Of a stretch of DNA of 64,000 nt, positions 1 through 8,162 are shown one piece after another. Position numbers and translations under genes: made by a program. The DNA is taken from positions 62,001 to 126,000 of the forward strand of contig NZ_CANMKO010000008.1 in assembly GCF_947498515.1 (NCBI RefSeq), in the 5' to 3' direction. Under the pieces are notes generated by a model. The model ran no database searches, had not been told where the DNA came from, and saw nothing but the letters and a program-made list of their open reading frames with translations. This DNA is from an uncultured Pelagimonas sp. GTDB taxonomy: Bacteria; Pseudomonadota; Alphaproteobacteria; Rhodobacterales; Rhodobacteraceae. Position 1 is the stretch's first letter; every line of letters begins with the position of its first letter.

Positions 1-267
1 ACCATCTGGCAGTGCCAAAACGTCGGGTTCGGATTGTGAGAAGTCTGTGGTTGTATTCACCAAAAACGCCGCGCCGATGGGTGTTCCGTCTGGTGCGCTA
101 ACGCGCGCCCAAACCTCGGCTTCGCCCGGCCGGCCGCCCCTTGCGGTCCAAGTCAAAACGGAATTGCCGTCATTCAAAACAGTGATTTGGGGATAGTCTG
201 GAGTGCCATTGAAACCGTCAGACAGGTTTATCAGGGGCGTTTGGGGGGCAACAAGGAGGGTTGACAT
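1..267 (-). CDS. RTX-like/secreted repeat protein, N-terminal fragment (partial)
   Basis: The reading frame starts with an ATG and runs off the left edge, so only the first 89 residues are visible. They begin MSTLLVAPQTPLINLSDG and hold a pattern of the type D-G-N-S-V-L-T-W, followed by F-L-V-N-T-T-T-D-F-S-Q-S-E-P-D-V-L-A-L-P-D-G. That pattern (LVNTTT, then S/Q-P-x-V-x-x-L-x-D-G) is common in repeats at the start of long hemolysin-type calcium-binding proteins of Rhodobacteraceae. No classical signal peptide is seen, which fits type I secretion with a C-terminal signal outside the window. A weak AAAGG ribosome site lies upstream. The family call is an inference from one repeat unit. Confidence 0.55.
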   Translation of the reverse strand, partial: MSTLLVAPQTPLINLSDGFNGTPDYPQITVLNDGNSVLTWTARGGRPGEAEVWARVSAPDGTPIGAAFLVNTTTDFSQSEPDVLALPDG

Positions 268-638
268 AACGGGACCTTTGGCAATCGGCGGAAACAAATA
301 GCGTTAAACACGTGAAATATCGTGCTTTGCGCGCAAATAATAGGCGAAAACACGATTAAATTGATCAATCCTATGTCGTTTCACCTAAATAAGCAGGTTT
401 CGCAAAATATGCGATTCATAGGTTAAATGTGCATTTGGGGCATCTGAATTAAACAACGCCTTTGGGGGCAGGGAAACAGGTCGCCCATTGGTTTCCTCAA
501 AAAAACCGCCCCCTAGCCTATGCCGATTATCAGGATTGATACCCCGGCACCGCCATTTAAATTGACTATCAATTGACAAATGATGTTGGGTGCCTTGGGC
601 CAATTATCCAATCGGCCCAATTCCCGGCCTTTGCAGGA
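268..638. other. AT-rich intergenic region, no gene seen
   Basis: This 371-base stretch is clearly richer in A and T than its surroundings. It should carry the promoter of the leftward RTX-like gene and the 3' end of the lipoprotein hydrolase. The short reading frames in it have no ribosome site or recognisable protein. The only structure I see is an inverted repeat at 595-620. Confidence 0.5.
595..620 (-). terminator. Possible terminator hairpin of the hydrolase gene
   Basis: TTGGGCC and GGCCCAA form a 7-bp perfect stem around a 12-base loop, just past the stop of the lipoprotein hydrolase. There is no clear T run after it, so it may be only a 3'-end stabilising hairpin. Confidence 0.3.
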
Positions 639-1772
639 TTATCGAAAGACCACGGTAATCGGTATTCCGCGCAGCATATCTTGGAGATGAGTTGGGCGTT
701 CGGACACGTCAAAGCTGCGGCTTCTGTTCAAACCCCGCCCCAAGATTTTGACAACCTCGGGAGAGCCTGCGAATTTGGAATGGTTGCCCGAGGCGGAATC
801 CTCGATCTCGGACAGGTCAATGGCAACCACCCCAAGATCCGCGAGCTCTTGGGCATTTGAAGCCCCAACTCGTGGCACGCCCCCGGCAATGCGGCGGGAA
901 AACTTGAGGGCGCCATCGTCTTGGGACATCAACACAAACAAGCGATGCGTCTCTGGCCCGATTTCACCAATCTGGGTACGGAACAAATCCATGTCGATGT
1001 CAGGAGACGCCAAAACAATGCTGCGCAAGCGTTTCGTCTTGTTCAGCTGACCGCGCTGCACCTGATCGACCATCGCTTCCATCGTCAAAAACGCCCCCAT
1101 CGAATGGGCAAAGACGTCATAGCCTTCGGCGTTGGTTTGATCGAGAATACGGCCCAATTCCCGTACCTGCGGGCGGGCTATCAGCGCGCTGTTGAGGTCA
1201 TAAACATAACGGATCAAACTGGCCGCCGAGGCCCAGTCAAACAACACCGGGACACCTTCGAATTCACTGTCCTGAACAAATTGCGCCAAGCGCAGCACCG
1301 CGTCGCTGGTGGTGTTGTTGTAGCCATGCACAAAGAACAGGATGTCGCGTTTGCCAGCCGGAAGTCTGGCCAATTCGGCATTCACAGACCTAACAAAGGC
1401 CGCTTCGGTGCCATAGCGCACCGGATCGATCACCGCGTATTCCTTGCGCGGATCAGGGGGGAGAACCTTGGGGCGGCGCAATTCGCCGGGCAAACGGTTG
1501 GGCGGCACGGAGACCTGAACCGAAGCCAAGCCCAGCTCAGGGGCACGCTTTTCCGAGAAAAACGCCCCGGCCACTTCGGTGGGTTGGCGTGTGGTGGCGA
1601 GGAAAACCTTTTGTAACGTCGCCTCTTTGACCGAGGCGACGGGAATTTCGGGGTTGTCGATCCCAATCAGATCGGGCGCGCGGCCACATCCCGTTACCAG
1701 CGCAAGCAACACAATCGCGCAGATGGCTACAACTCGTGTGAAGATTGTGTTTTGACCCTGTTCAGCAATCAT
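639..1772 (-). CDS. Lipoprotein alpha/beta hydrolase, DUF900 family
   Basis: Residues 10-29 are a hydrophobic signal ending in the lipobox V-T-G-C, so Cys29 is the likely lipidation site and the protein should sit in the envelope. The hydrolase fold is visible as FFVHGYNN (146-153, oxyanion region) and the nucleophile elbow A-H-S-M-G (222-226, Ser224). This pairing is typical of the DUF900 serine hydrolase-like family. The substrate is unknown. At 377 residues it is a normal length for the family. It stands alone and faces away from the ABC exporter downstream. Confidence 0.8.
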   Translation of the reverse strand: MIAEQGQNTIFTRVVAICAIVLLALVTGCGRAPDLIGIDNPEIPVASVKEATLQKVFLATTRQPTEVAGAFFSEKRAPELGLASVQVSVPPNRLPGELRRPKVLPPDPRKEYAVIDPVRYGTEAAFVRSVNAELARLPAGKRDILFFVHGYNNTTSDAVLRLAQFVQDSEFEGVPVLFDWASAASLIRYVYDLNSALIARPQVRELGRILDQTNAEGYDVFAHSMGAFLTMEAMVDQVQRGQLNKTKRLRSIVLASPDIDMDLFRTQIGEIGPETHRLFVLMSQDDGALKFSRRIAGGVPRVGASNAQELADLGVVAIDLSEIEDSASGNHSKFAGSPEVVKILGRGLNRSRSFDVSERPTHLQDMLRGIPITVVFR

Positions 1773-2078
1773 TTCGCACCCTTTGCCCCATCACCGCCCT
1801 CGCCCATTTGGTCGCCCATATGTGTGATGACTCGTCAACTCTACTTAGCCACGTCGACAATGGCATTCCTAACCGCAGGTGCAAAGCCAAATGACCCGAT
1901 TTCAAGCCAGATAACACATCTGCACCGATCCCCGCCCTTGTGATATGCAACCAAAACGCTTGGTGTCGGTGCGCATTGGCCATGATTAACCACGAATGTC
2001 CCCTCCCGCGTCAACTCAACGCTTGACCCGCGCGCGCCACGTGGCAAAACCGCTGAACGAATATGCAAAGGAAGACCC
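1773..2078. other. Divergent intergenic region, no gene seen
   Basis: This stretch separates the leftward hydrolase from the rightward ABC exporter and should carry both promoters. Short frames cover it on both strands but none has a ribosome site or plausible protein. An AAGGAAG ribosome site at 2068-2074 serves the exporter. Confidence 0.5.
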
Positions 2079-3866
2079 ATGGCCCGTGGCACAACCATGA
2101 CCTCAGCCGAAGCTGATCGCGAGAAGTCCAAAAGCCTTGGATCGCTGCGCGCGCTGTGGCCATTTATGCGCCCTTACCGGGGTCAGATGTTCGCCGCGTT
2201 GCTGGCGTTGATCACCACGGCGACCCTGTCGTTGATATTGCCCATGGCGGTGCGCCGGGTGGTCGACAATTTCAGCGTCGAAGACGGGGCCTTGTTGGAT
2301 CGTTATTTTGGCGCTGCTTTGGCGATTGCCGCGGCTTTGGCTGTGGGGACCGCATTGCGCTACGCTCTTGTCACGCGCTTTGGCGAACGGGTTGTCGCCG
2401 ACATCCGCAAGGCGGTTTTTGACCGGGTCATCGGCTTGTCGCCGTCCTTTTACGAAAAGACCATGACCGGCGAAGTGCTTAGCCGCATCACCACCGACAC
2501 GACCTTGATCCTGTCGGTGATTGGCTCGTCCGTTTCCGTCGCTTTGCGCAATGTGCTGATGTTCTTTGGTGGCATGACGTTGATGTTGTTCACCTCGCCC
2601 AAGCTCACCGGCTTGGTGTTGCTAATCGTGCCCGCCGTTGTGATCCCGATCATGGTTTTGGGGCGTCGTTTGCGCAAGCTCAGCCGCGAGAATCAGGATT
2701 GGATCGCCGAAAGCTCGGGCAATGCGTCCGAGGCGCTAAGCGCCGTCCAAACCGTACAGGCCTATACCCATGAAACCCGGTCGCGCGCACGCTTTGGCGA
2801 TGTGACCGAAAAAAGCTTTCACTCGGCAGAACAGCGGATCTGGACCCGATCCGTCATGACCGCCATCGTGATTTTCCTTGTCTTTACAGGCGTTGTTGGC
2901 GTGCTTTGGATCGGCGCATGGGATGTGCGCGCCGGCGGCATGAGCGCCGGAACCTTGGTGCAATTTGTGATCTTGTCCGTGCTGGTTGCCGGTGCTGTTG
3001 GTTCGTTGTCCGAAGTGTTTGGCGAATTGCAACGCGCCGCCGGGGCCACCGAACGCCTTGTTGAACTGCTTCAAGCCGAAGACAGCGTGACCGACCCAGA
3101 CAGCCCCAAAACCTTGCCCGAACCGGTCAAGGGCGCAATCACCTTTGACGCGGTTAGCTTTTCCTACCCATCGCGCCCGGATGTGGCGACCTTGGACAAC
3201 ATCTCGCTCAGCATTGCGCCGGGGGAAACCGTGGCGCTGGTTGGCCCGTCCGGGGCCGGTAAAACCACGATCATTCAAATGATCCAACGGTTTTATGACC
3301 CCTCTCAGGGTCAAATCACCTTGGACGGTATTGCCCTTCCCGACATGACCCGCGCCGATTTCCGCAGCCATATCGCGCTTGTCCCACAAGAGCCGATGAT
3401 CTTTGCCGCCTCGGCACGTGACAACATCCGCTTTGGTCGCCCCGATGCAAGCGACCGCGAAGTCGAAGCCGCCGCCAAGGCCGCCGCCGCGCATGAGTTC
3501 CTCACGACCCTATCGGATGGCTATGACACATGGCTGGGCGAACGCGGTGTGATGCTCTCGGGTGGTCAAAAGCAGCGCGTTGCGATTGCGCGGGCCATCT
3601 TGCGTGACGCACCGGTGCTGTTGTTGGACGAGGCCACCTCGGCGCTTGATGCCGAAAGCGAACGCGCGGTGCAATCGGCGGTCGATACCCTGTCGGAAAA
3701 CCGCACGACGATCATTGTTGCGCACCGTCTGGCCACGGTCAAAAAGGCGGATCGCATTGTGGTTATGGATCACGGTCATGTGGTTGCCCAAGGCACGCAT
3801 GACGATCTGGTGGCCGAAGGCGGTCTCTATGCCCGCCTTGCCAAAATGCAGTTCACCGATGGCTAA
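2079..3866 (+). CDS. MsbA-like ABC exporter (fused membrane and ATPase domains)
   Basis: A 595-residue half-transporter that should work as a homodimer in the inner membrane. The first ~320 residues hold about six hydrophobic segments (ABC type 1 exporter fold). The ATPase domain follows, with Walker A G-P-S-G-A-G-K-T near 388, the signature L-S-G-G-Q-K-Q-R near 492, Walker B V-L-L-L-D-E-A-T-S near 512 and the H-loop A-H-R-L near 547. The start is set by an AAGGAAG site 5 bases upstream. Close relatives are annotated as MsbA/lipid or multidrug exporters, and the substrate cannot be read from sequence. There is no C39 peptidase domain and no neighbouring hlyD or tolC, so I do not link it to the RTX genes. 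Confidence 0.9.
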   Translation: MARGTTMTSAEADREKSKSLGSLRALWPFMRPYRGQMFAALLALITTATLSLILPMAVRRVVDNFSVEDGALLDRYFGAALAIAAALAVGTALRYALVTRFGERVVADIRKAVFDRVIGLSPSFYEKTMTGEVLSRITTDTTLILSVIGSSVSVALRNVLMFFGGMTLMLFTSPKLTGLVLLIVPAVVIPIMVLGRRLRKLSRENQDWIAESSGNASEALSAVQTVQAYTHETRSRARFGDVTEKSFHSAEQRIWTRSVMTAIVIFLVFTGVVGVLWIGAWDVRAGGMSAGTLVQFVILSVLVAGAVGSLSEVFGELQRAAGATERLVELLQAEDSVTDPDSPKTLPEPVKGAITFDAVSFSYPSRPDVATLDNISLSIAPGETVALVGPSGAGKTTIIQMIQRFYDPSQGQITLDGIALPDMTRADFRSHIALVPQEPMIFAASARDNIRFGRPDASDREVEAAAKAAAAHEFLTTLSDGYDTWLGERGVMLSGGQKQRVAIARAILRDAPVLLLDEATSALDAESERAVQSAVDTLSENRTTIIVAHRLATVKKADRIVVMDHGHVVAQGTHDDLVAEGGLYARLAKMQFTDG

Positions 3867-3913
3867 ACCAAACCTCTAAATCATACGCCCGATGGGACGG
3901 TGGGCGGGGCGAT

Positions 3914-3927
3914 GCTCCTTTAGGAGC
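3914..3927 (+). terminator. Small hairpin after the ABC exporter
   Basis: GCTCC-TTTA-GGAGC forms a 5-bp stem about 50 bases past the exporter stop. It is weak and lacks a T run. Confidence 0.25.
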
Positions 3928-3934
3928 GAGCGCC

Positions 3935-3976
3935 GTTTCACCGGCCAAGTATCATCAGTCAAGTTTCACCGGCCAA
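3935..3976 (+). repeat. Two direct copies of a 14-base motif
   Basis: GTTTCACCGGCCAA occurs at 3935-3948 and again at 3963-3976, a spacing of 28 bases, just upstream of the DUF4405 gene. It could be a tandem regulatory site or a local duplication. Confidence 0.6.
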
Positions 3977-4002
3977 TTGGCGACGGAACATCGCCGCTCC
4001 TG

Positions 4003-4020
4003 CGTATCACTTGTGATACG
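4003..4020 (+). promoter_or_regulatory. Inverted repeat, possible operator of the DUF4405 gene
   Basis: CGTATCAC and GTGATACG are perfect 8-base arms around TT, ending only 6 bases before the AAGGAG ribosome site of the next gene. The size and symmetry fit a dimeric repressor site or an RNA hairpin near the ribosome site. No adjacent regulator gene is present. Confidence 0.45.
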
Positions 4021-4039
4021 ATTTCAAAGGAGCCTTCCC

Positions 4040-4528
4040 ATGGCACTCTCGCTTCGCAAATGGGCCACCCCCCTCATCGTCGGGTCCTTTCTTTTGATGG
4101 CCGTTTCCGGCGCTTTGATGTTTTTCCACATCGAGCTGGGCTTGCTTGATCCTATTCATGAATGGGCGGGTTGGGTCTTGCTTGTCGCGGCCGTGGCGCA
4201 TTTGGTACTCAACTGGCGCGCCTTTACCACCTATCTTAAACGCCCTCTCGCCAAGGCAATCATGGGCGGATGCGCCGTGTTGCTTGTCGCGGCCATGCTG
4301 GTCCCGGTCTCAGATCAACAAAGCAAAGGCCCCGGCGCGCTGATCAGCACCATGTCAAGCGTCTCCTTGGATAAGCTCGCGCTGGTCGCCGACAAAAGCC
4401 TTTCCGAGCTTCAGGCCGATCTTGGTCAGGCCGGGTATGACGGCACAGCGGCCACCGACACCGCGCAATCCTTGGCCGGTGACAATCGCGGGGCGCAGAT
4501 GGCGCTTTTGAACGCGGCCCTCAAATAA
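4040..4528 (+). CDS. DUF4405-type membrane protein
   Basis: A 162-residue protein with hydrophobic segments near 8-28, 40-60 and 72-90, then a soluble tail. Conserved-looking histidines lie in F-F-H-I-E and P-I-H-E-W-A-G-W, followed by A-H-L-V-L-N-W. This matches the two-helix, histidine-containing core of DUF4405, which resembles the haem-binding helices of cytochrome b561-type proteins. Haem binding is an inference. I chose the ATG 9 bases after AAGGAG. An earlier in-frame ATG adds 21 residues with no ribosome site. The gene is flanked by its own operator-like palindrome and a shared terminator. Confidence 0.7.
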   Translation: MALSLRKWATPLIVGSFLLMAVSGALMFFHIELGLLDPIHEWAGWVLLVAAVAHLVLNWRAFTTYLKRPLAKAIMGGCAVLLVAAMLVPVSDQQSKGPGALISTMSSVSLDKLALVADKSLSELQADLGQAGYDGTAATDTAQSLAGDNRGAQMALLNAALK

Positions 4529-4540
4529 GAACGCACATAG

Positions 4541-4576
4541 AAAAAGGGCGGAGGCTTTGGCCCCCGCCCTCTTTTT
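4541..4576. terminator. Bidirectional terminator
   Basis: AAAAAGGGCGGAGGC pairs with GCCCCCGCCCTCTTTTT around a short loop, with A and T runs on the two sides. It lies between two convergent genes and can serve both. Confidence 0.9.
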
Positions 4577-4595
4577 CATCCCATTTCAGGATGAA

Positions 4596-6155
4596 TTATT
4601 TCGCGGTGATACGACCGTCTAGTTTCGGTGTCACAGGGCCCATTTTGGCCATGTATTCCGCAGTGACATCCGCCAGATCGGGACCGAAGTCATAGGCGTT
4701 TTGCGCGTCACGGAACATTTTGAACCCATCGCCGCCATTGCGCACATAGTTGTTGGACACAACGCCATAGACCTTGGCAAGATCAATCGGCGCGCCACCA
4801 ACCATCACGTCGGACACACGCTCACCGGCGGGTTTGGACACATCAAAGGCATAGGTCATGCCCGCCACCTGAAGGAAGCGGCCCGCGCCTTCTTCGTGCT
4901 GGCTGACTGCGTTTTCAAGCGCCGCCATGATGGTTTCACCCGAGACTTCAAAGGTCGACAGGGTGTTCTGGAACGGCAGCACAGTCAGCACTTCGCCCAT
5001 GGTCACTTCGCCCGCGTCGATCGAGGCGCGAATGCCGCCACCGTTTTGCACGGCGATTTCAATGCCCTGATCCTTGACCCGGTCAAGCATCGCATCGGCA
5101 ATGATGTTGCCCATGGCGCATTCCATCGCCCGGCACGACCCGCGCTCGCCATCAATGGCTTCGGCGGTTTCGGCCACAACCTTGTTGCGGATTTCTTCCA
5201 ATGGGGCGGCGGCTTCGGTGATGCGCGCTTTGGTGCCCGCTTCCTCGGCCACGGAGGCATCCAGAAGGACCGGCTCACCAACGGCTTCGGTGATCACACC
5301 CTCGTCGTTAAAAGTGACGTTCAGCTCGCCGAGGAATTTGCCATAGGCATAGGCCTGAACAATCGCCGTGTCGCCGATCATTGTTGGATAGGCACCCGCC
5401 GCGCGATCAGAGGTGTTAGACAGCAGGGTGTTTGAGTGCCCGCCAACAATCACGTCAACTCCTGTGGTGCTGGCCGCAACCATTTGGTCCACACCGTAGC
5501 CGGAGTGCGAGAGAACAATAATCTTGTTCACGCCCATTTCGGTAAGTTTGTCGACTTCGCCCTGAACCGCTTGCGATGGGTCGGTGAAGGTGATGTTGGG
5601 GCCAGGGCTCGCCAGTTCATCGGTGTCATGGGGTGTCAGACCGATCAGGCCGAGCTTTTCGCCACCACGTTCAATCACCGTCGATTTCAGCAGGCTATCG
5701 GCCAGCAAAGCTTCGGCCGAAAAATCGGCGTTGGACATCAGGATCGGGAATTCGACCGCGTCAATAAAGCCGCGCAGGACCTCGGGGCCATCATCGAATT
5801 CGTGGTTGCCCACGGTCATCGCGTCATAGCCCATCTGGTTCATCATTTCGGCAGCAAGCTTGCCTTTGTAATAGGTGTAAAACAGCGTGCCCTGAAACTG
5901 GTCACCGCCGTCCACCAGAATGTGGTTGTTCGACCGGGCCTTGGCCTCGGTGATCGCGGTCTGCAGACGTGCCGAACCACCAAAACATTTGCCCTCGGCG
6001 TTGCTTTCTTCGCCGCAACCCGAATCATATTTGCTGATCGGCTCAAAACGGGCATGGAAATCATTGGTGTGCAAAATGGTCAGCGAATAGTCAGCGCTGG
6101 CCGCTCCGGCGCACAAAGCAAGCGCCGCGGCGGACGAGAAAAGACGAACAGACAT
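4596..6155 (-). CDS. Secreted 5'-nucleotidase / 2',3'-cyclic phosphodiesterase (UshA type)
   Basis: A 519-residue periplasmic metallophosphoesterase. It has an N-terminal signal peptide ending around A-S-A-D. The metal-binding motifs are H-T-N-D-F-H-A-R (from about residue 29), D-G-G-D-Q-F-Q-G, G-N-H-E-F-D-D-G, S-H-S-G-Y-G and G-G-H-S-N. The C-terminal nucleotide-binding domain shows N-G-G-G-I-R-A-S and N-N-Y-V-R-N-G-G-D-G-F. Such enzymes dephosphorylate extracellular nucleotides, so it probably salvages phosphate and nucleosides. I chose the ATG behind AGAGGGG. The longer frame upstream would bury the signal peptide. Confidence 0.9.
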   Translation of the reverse strand: MSVRLFSSAAALALCAGAASADYSLTILHTNDFHARFEPISKYDSGCGEESNAEGKCFGGSARLQTAITEAKARSNNHILVDGGDQFQGTLFYTYYKGKLAAEMMNQMGYDAMTVGNHEFDDGPEVLRGFIDAVEFPILMSNADFSAEALLADSLLKSTVIERGGEKLGLIGLTPHDTDELASPGPNITFTDPSQAVQGEVDKLTEMGVNKIIVLSHSGYGVDQMVAASTTGVDVIVGGHSNTLLSNTSDRAAGAYPTMIGDTAIVQAYAYGKFLGELNVTFNDEGVITEAVGEPVLLDASVAEEAGTKARITEAAAPLEEIRNKVVAETAEAIDGERGSCRAMECAMGNIIADAMLDRVKDQGIEIAVQNGGGIRASIDAGEVTMGEVLTVLPFQNTLSTFEVSGETIMAALENAVSQHEEGAGRFLQVAGMTYAFDVSKPAGERVSDVMVGGAPIDLAKVYGVVSNNYVRNGGDGFKMFRDAQNAYDFGPDLADVTAEYMAKMGPVTPKLDGRITAK

Positions 6156-6359
6156 TATTATAACCCCTCTGTCGGTTTTTATTATCACGTTATGCTGCAC
6201 CCACGCGCACAGCTTGTCAAAGGCTCCGTTACGGCGCAGCGTTCCACCGCCCAATGGCTTTGATCAATAGTTAAGCAATGTTTCGGTTTCGTGTCGGTTT
6301 GCCTCTATTCGACCGCACAGCCGACCCATTCGCGGACGCCAACGCCATGAAATTTGCGC

Positions 6360-6390
6360 TTGACCCTGACACTAGTGTCATAGCGCTAAA
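6360..6390 (+). promoter_or_regulatory. MerR-type promoter/operator of the SDR gene
   Basis: A TTGACC -35-like box is followed, at the long 19-base spacing typical of MerR-activated promoters, by a GCTAAA -10-like box. A perfect 14-base palindrome, TGACACTAGTGTCA (6367-6380), fills the spacer. A MerR-family gene sits just downstream of the SDR gene and is the obvious candidate regulator. Confidence 0.55.
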
Positions 6391-6441
6391 CCGGCCTCCT
6401 CATCAAAACGCGAGACCCTCGCAGATAGGAAAAGACGCAAC

Positions 6442-7230
6442 ATGACAGACACATCTATTGGCACAAGTTCGGGTGAAAACAGCTGGCACGGGAAGGTCGC
6501 TATTGTCACCGGAGGCAGTTCCGGGATCGGCAAAGCCACGGCGCTCGCGCTGGTTCAAAACGGGGCAAATGTGCTGATCACCGGGCGGGATGGTGCCAAG
6601 CTCGCCGAGGTCGCGGAGATCAGCGATGCGATTGAAACGGTCACAGCCGACAGCGCCGACCCAAATAGTGCCGCGCGGATTGTTGACGCCGCAACGGGGC
6701 GCTGGGGCCGGTTGGATTTGATCGTCAACAACGCCGGTGCGGGCCATCCGCTCCCCTCGGGTGATTATGATGCCGAGGCCATTGCCAAAATGGCGGCGAT
6801 CAACATCACGGCGCCATCTCTTTTGGTCAAAGCCGGTCAGGCCGCCTTGCGCGATAGCAAAGGTGCCATCGTCAACATTGGCACGGCCGTGTCGCGCAAC
6901 GCCATTCCGATGCTAGCCCATTACGGCGCCACCAAAACCGCGCTAGAAAGCTTGACCCGCGCCTGGGCCATGGAATTTGCGCCCGACCACATTCGGGTCA
7001 ACGCAATTGCCCCCGGCCCGGTCAAGAGCAACGCCTTAACGGGGATGATGGGCTTGCCCAGCGAAATGGCGCAACAGGTCGAAGCCCAAGAAGCCGCGCA
7101 AATCCCGCTTGGACGACGCGGAACACCCGATGATATTGTTCCGTGGATTTTGCGTTTGGGCAGCCCGGACAATGCATGGTTGACGGGTCAAGTTCTAACG
7201 ATCGACGGTGGTTGGTCCCTTCGAACTTAA
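6442..7230 (+). CDS. SDR-family oxidoreductase
   Basis: A 262-residue classical short-chain dehydrogenase/reductase. The cofactor motif T-G-G-S-S-G-I-G is near 25-32, N-N-A-G near 97, and the catalytic Y-G-A-T-K near 160, with an upstream Ser in I-G-T-A-V-S. The C-terminal T-G-Q-V-L-T-I-D-G-G is typical of the FabG-like group. The substrate is unknown. The MerR-type promoter upstream and the MerR gene downstream suggest induction by a small electrophile, metal or redox signal, which is an inference. Confidence 0.85.
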   Translation: MTDTSIGTSSGENSWHGKVAIVTGGSSGIGKATALALVQNGANVLITGRDGAKLAEVAEISDAIETVTADSADPNSAARIVDAATGRWGRLDLIVNNAGAGHPLPSGDYDAEAIAKMAAINITAPSLLVKAGQAALRDSKGAIVNIGTAVSRNAIPMLAHYGATKTALESLTRAWAMEFAPDHIRVNAIAPGPVKSNALTGMMGLPSEMAQQVEAQEAAQIPLGRRGTPDDIVPWILRLGSPDNAWLTGQVLTIDGGWSLRT

Positions 7231-7329
7231 GACAATAGGGTGGTCGGGGGGATTTCACCGCCCCGGCCCCCTTTGAATGAGGCTAAAGCCGCCTAATTAA
7301 AGATAGGCATTGGTAGGAAAGGCACCGAC

Positions 7330-7713
7330 ATGCAGGCCAAAGAAGCGGCAGATACGCTTGGGATTTCTCAACGCATTTTACGTCACTATGAAAAAGAAGG
7401 GTTGATGGAGGTTGGGCGTCAGCTCAACGGTTACCGTCATTATAGCGCGGCGGACCTGCGCCGTGCCGCGCGCATTCGCGACTTTATCGCAACCGGGTTC
7501 TCCACCCGTGAAATCCGGGGCATGGCCGCCTGCCTATCAGATGACGGCGCAGGCCCTTGTGACGATGGCATCGAAAAAATGACCGAAAAGCTAGAACATA
7601 TTGATCGCTTGCTATCGGATTTGACAGATCGCCGGGCCGCAGTCGTTGACCGGCTCAACTCCCTTCAATCCGATCTTGAGCCACGCTCGGTTGTCGCCAA
7701 AACCACGGGCTAA
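7330..7713 (+). CDS. MerR-family transcriptional regulator
   Basis: A 127-residue regulator. The N-terminal winged helix reads A-A-D-T-L-G-I-S-Q-R-I-L-R-H-Y-E-K-E-G-L, the standard MerR DNA-binding signature. A dimerisation coiled coil (about 80-110) follows. Two cysteines, in A-A-C-L-S and G-P-C-D-D-G, lie 9 apart where many MerR sensors place metal or thiol ligands, so thiol or metal sensing is possible but unproven. It follows the SDR gene on the same strand after 99 bases, and a MerR-type palindrome lies upstream of that gene. An AGGAAAGG ribosome site precedes the ATG. Confidence 0.85.
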   Translation: MQAKEAADTLGISQRILRHYEKEGLMEVGRQLNGYRHYSAADLRRAARIRDFIATGFSTREIRGMAACLSDDGAGPCDDGIEKMTEKLEHIDRLLSDLTDRRAAVVDRLNSLQSDLEPRSVVAKTTG

Positions 7714-7823
7714 CGCCGGTTAGGGGCAAATTGGTCGGACGTCACCGCGCTGATGCACCTAATCCTCGGCGCGTTGTGGCCAATGCGCTTGACCCGCCCC
7801 CCGTCGCACGGCATCACGCCCAC

Positions 7824-8162
7824 ATGCTGATCTACAAAATCCTCCGGGCCCCGGAATGGGCCGATTTGCAGGCCAAAGGCGAAACCGCCGGCGCGCCGAT
7901 TGATGTCTCTGATGGCTTTGTGCATTTCTCGACCGCCGAGCAGGCACGCGAAACCGCCGCCAAGCATTTTAGCGATGAAACCGATCTGACGTTGGCGGCC
8001 TTGGACGCCGAGGCATTGGGTGCGGCGTTGAAATGGGAAGTGTCGCGCGGTGGCGCTAAATTCCCGCATCTTTATGCGCCATTGCGTGTCGCCGACATTC
8101 TGTGGACCCGCGATTTGCCGCTTGGCCCCGACGGGCATCAGTTCCCGGAGGAGATGGTATGA
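7824..8162 (+). CDS. DUF952 family protein
   Basis: A 112-residue protein starting M-L-I-Y-K-I-L and containing [11 protein letters not shown] and H-L-Y-A-P-L, the typical core of DUF952. The biochemical role is unknown. The start was placed at the ATG before LIYKIL, because this is where the family homology begins. Its stop overlaps the pyrD start (ATGA), so the two are probably translationally coupled. Confidence 0.8.
   Translation: MLIYKILRAPEWADLQAKGETAGAPIDVSDGFVHFSTAEQARETAAKHFSDETDLTLAALDAEALGAALKWEVSRGGAKFPHLYAPLRVADILWTRDLPLGPDGHQFPEEMV

Noticed and set aside
2736-3494. A 252-codon minus-strand frame
   Set aside because: It is antisense to the ABC exporter, which has all ATPase motifs in order.
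2079-3866. Type I secretion exporter for the RTX proteins
   Set aside because: It has MsbA-like architecture without a C39-like domain, and neither a membrane-fusion protein nor an outer-membrane channel gene adjoins it.
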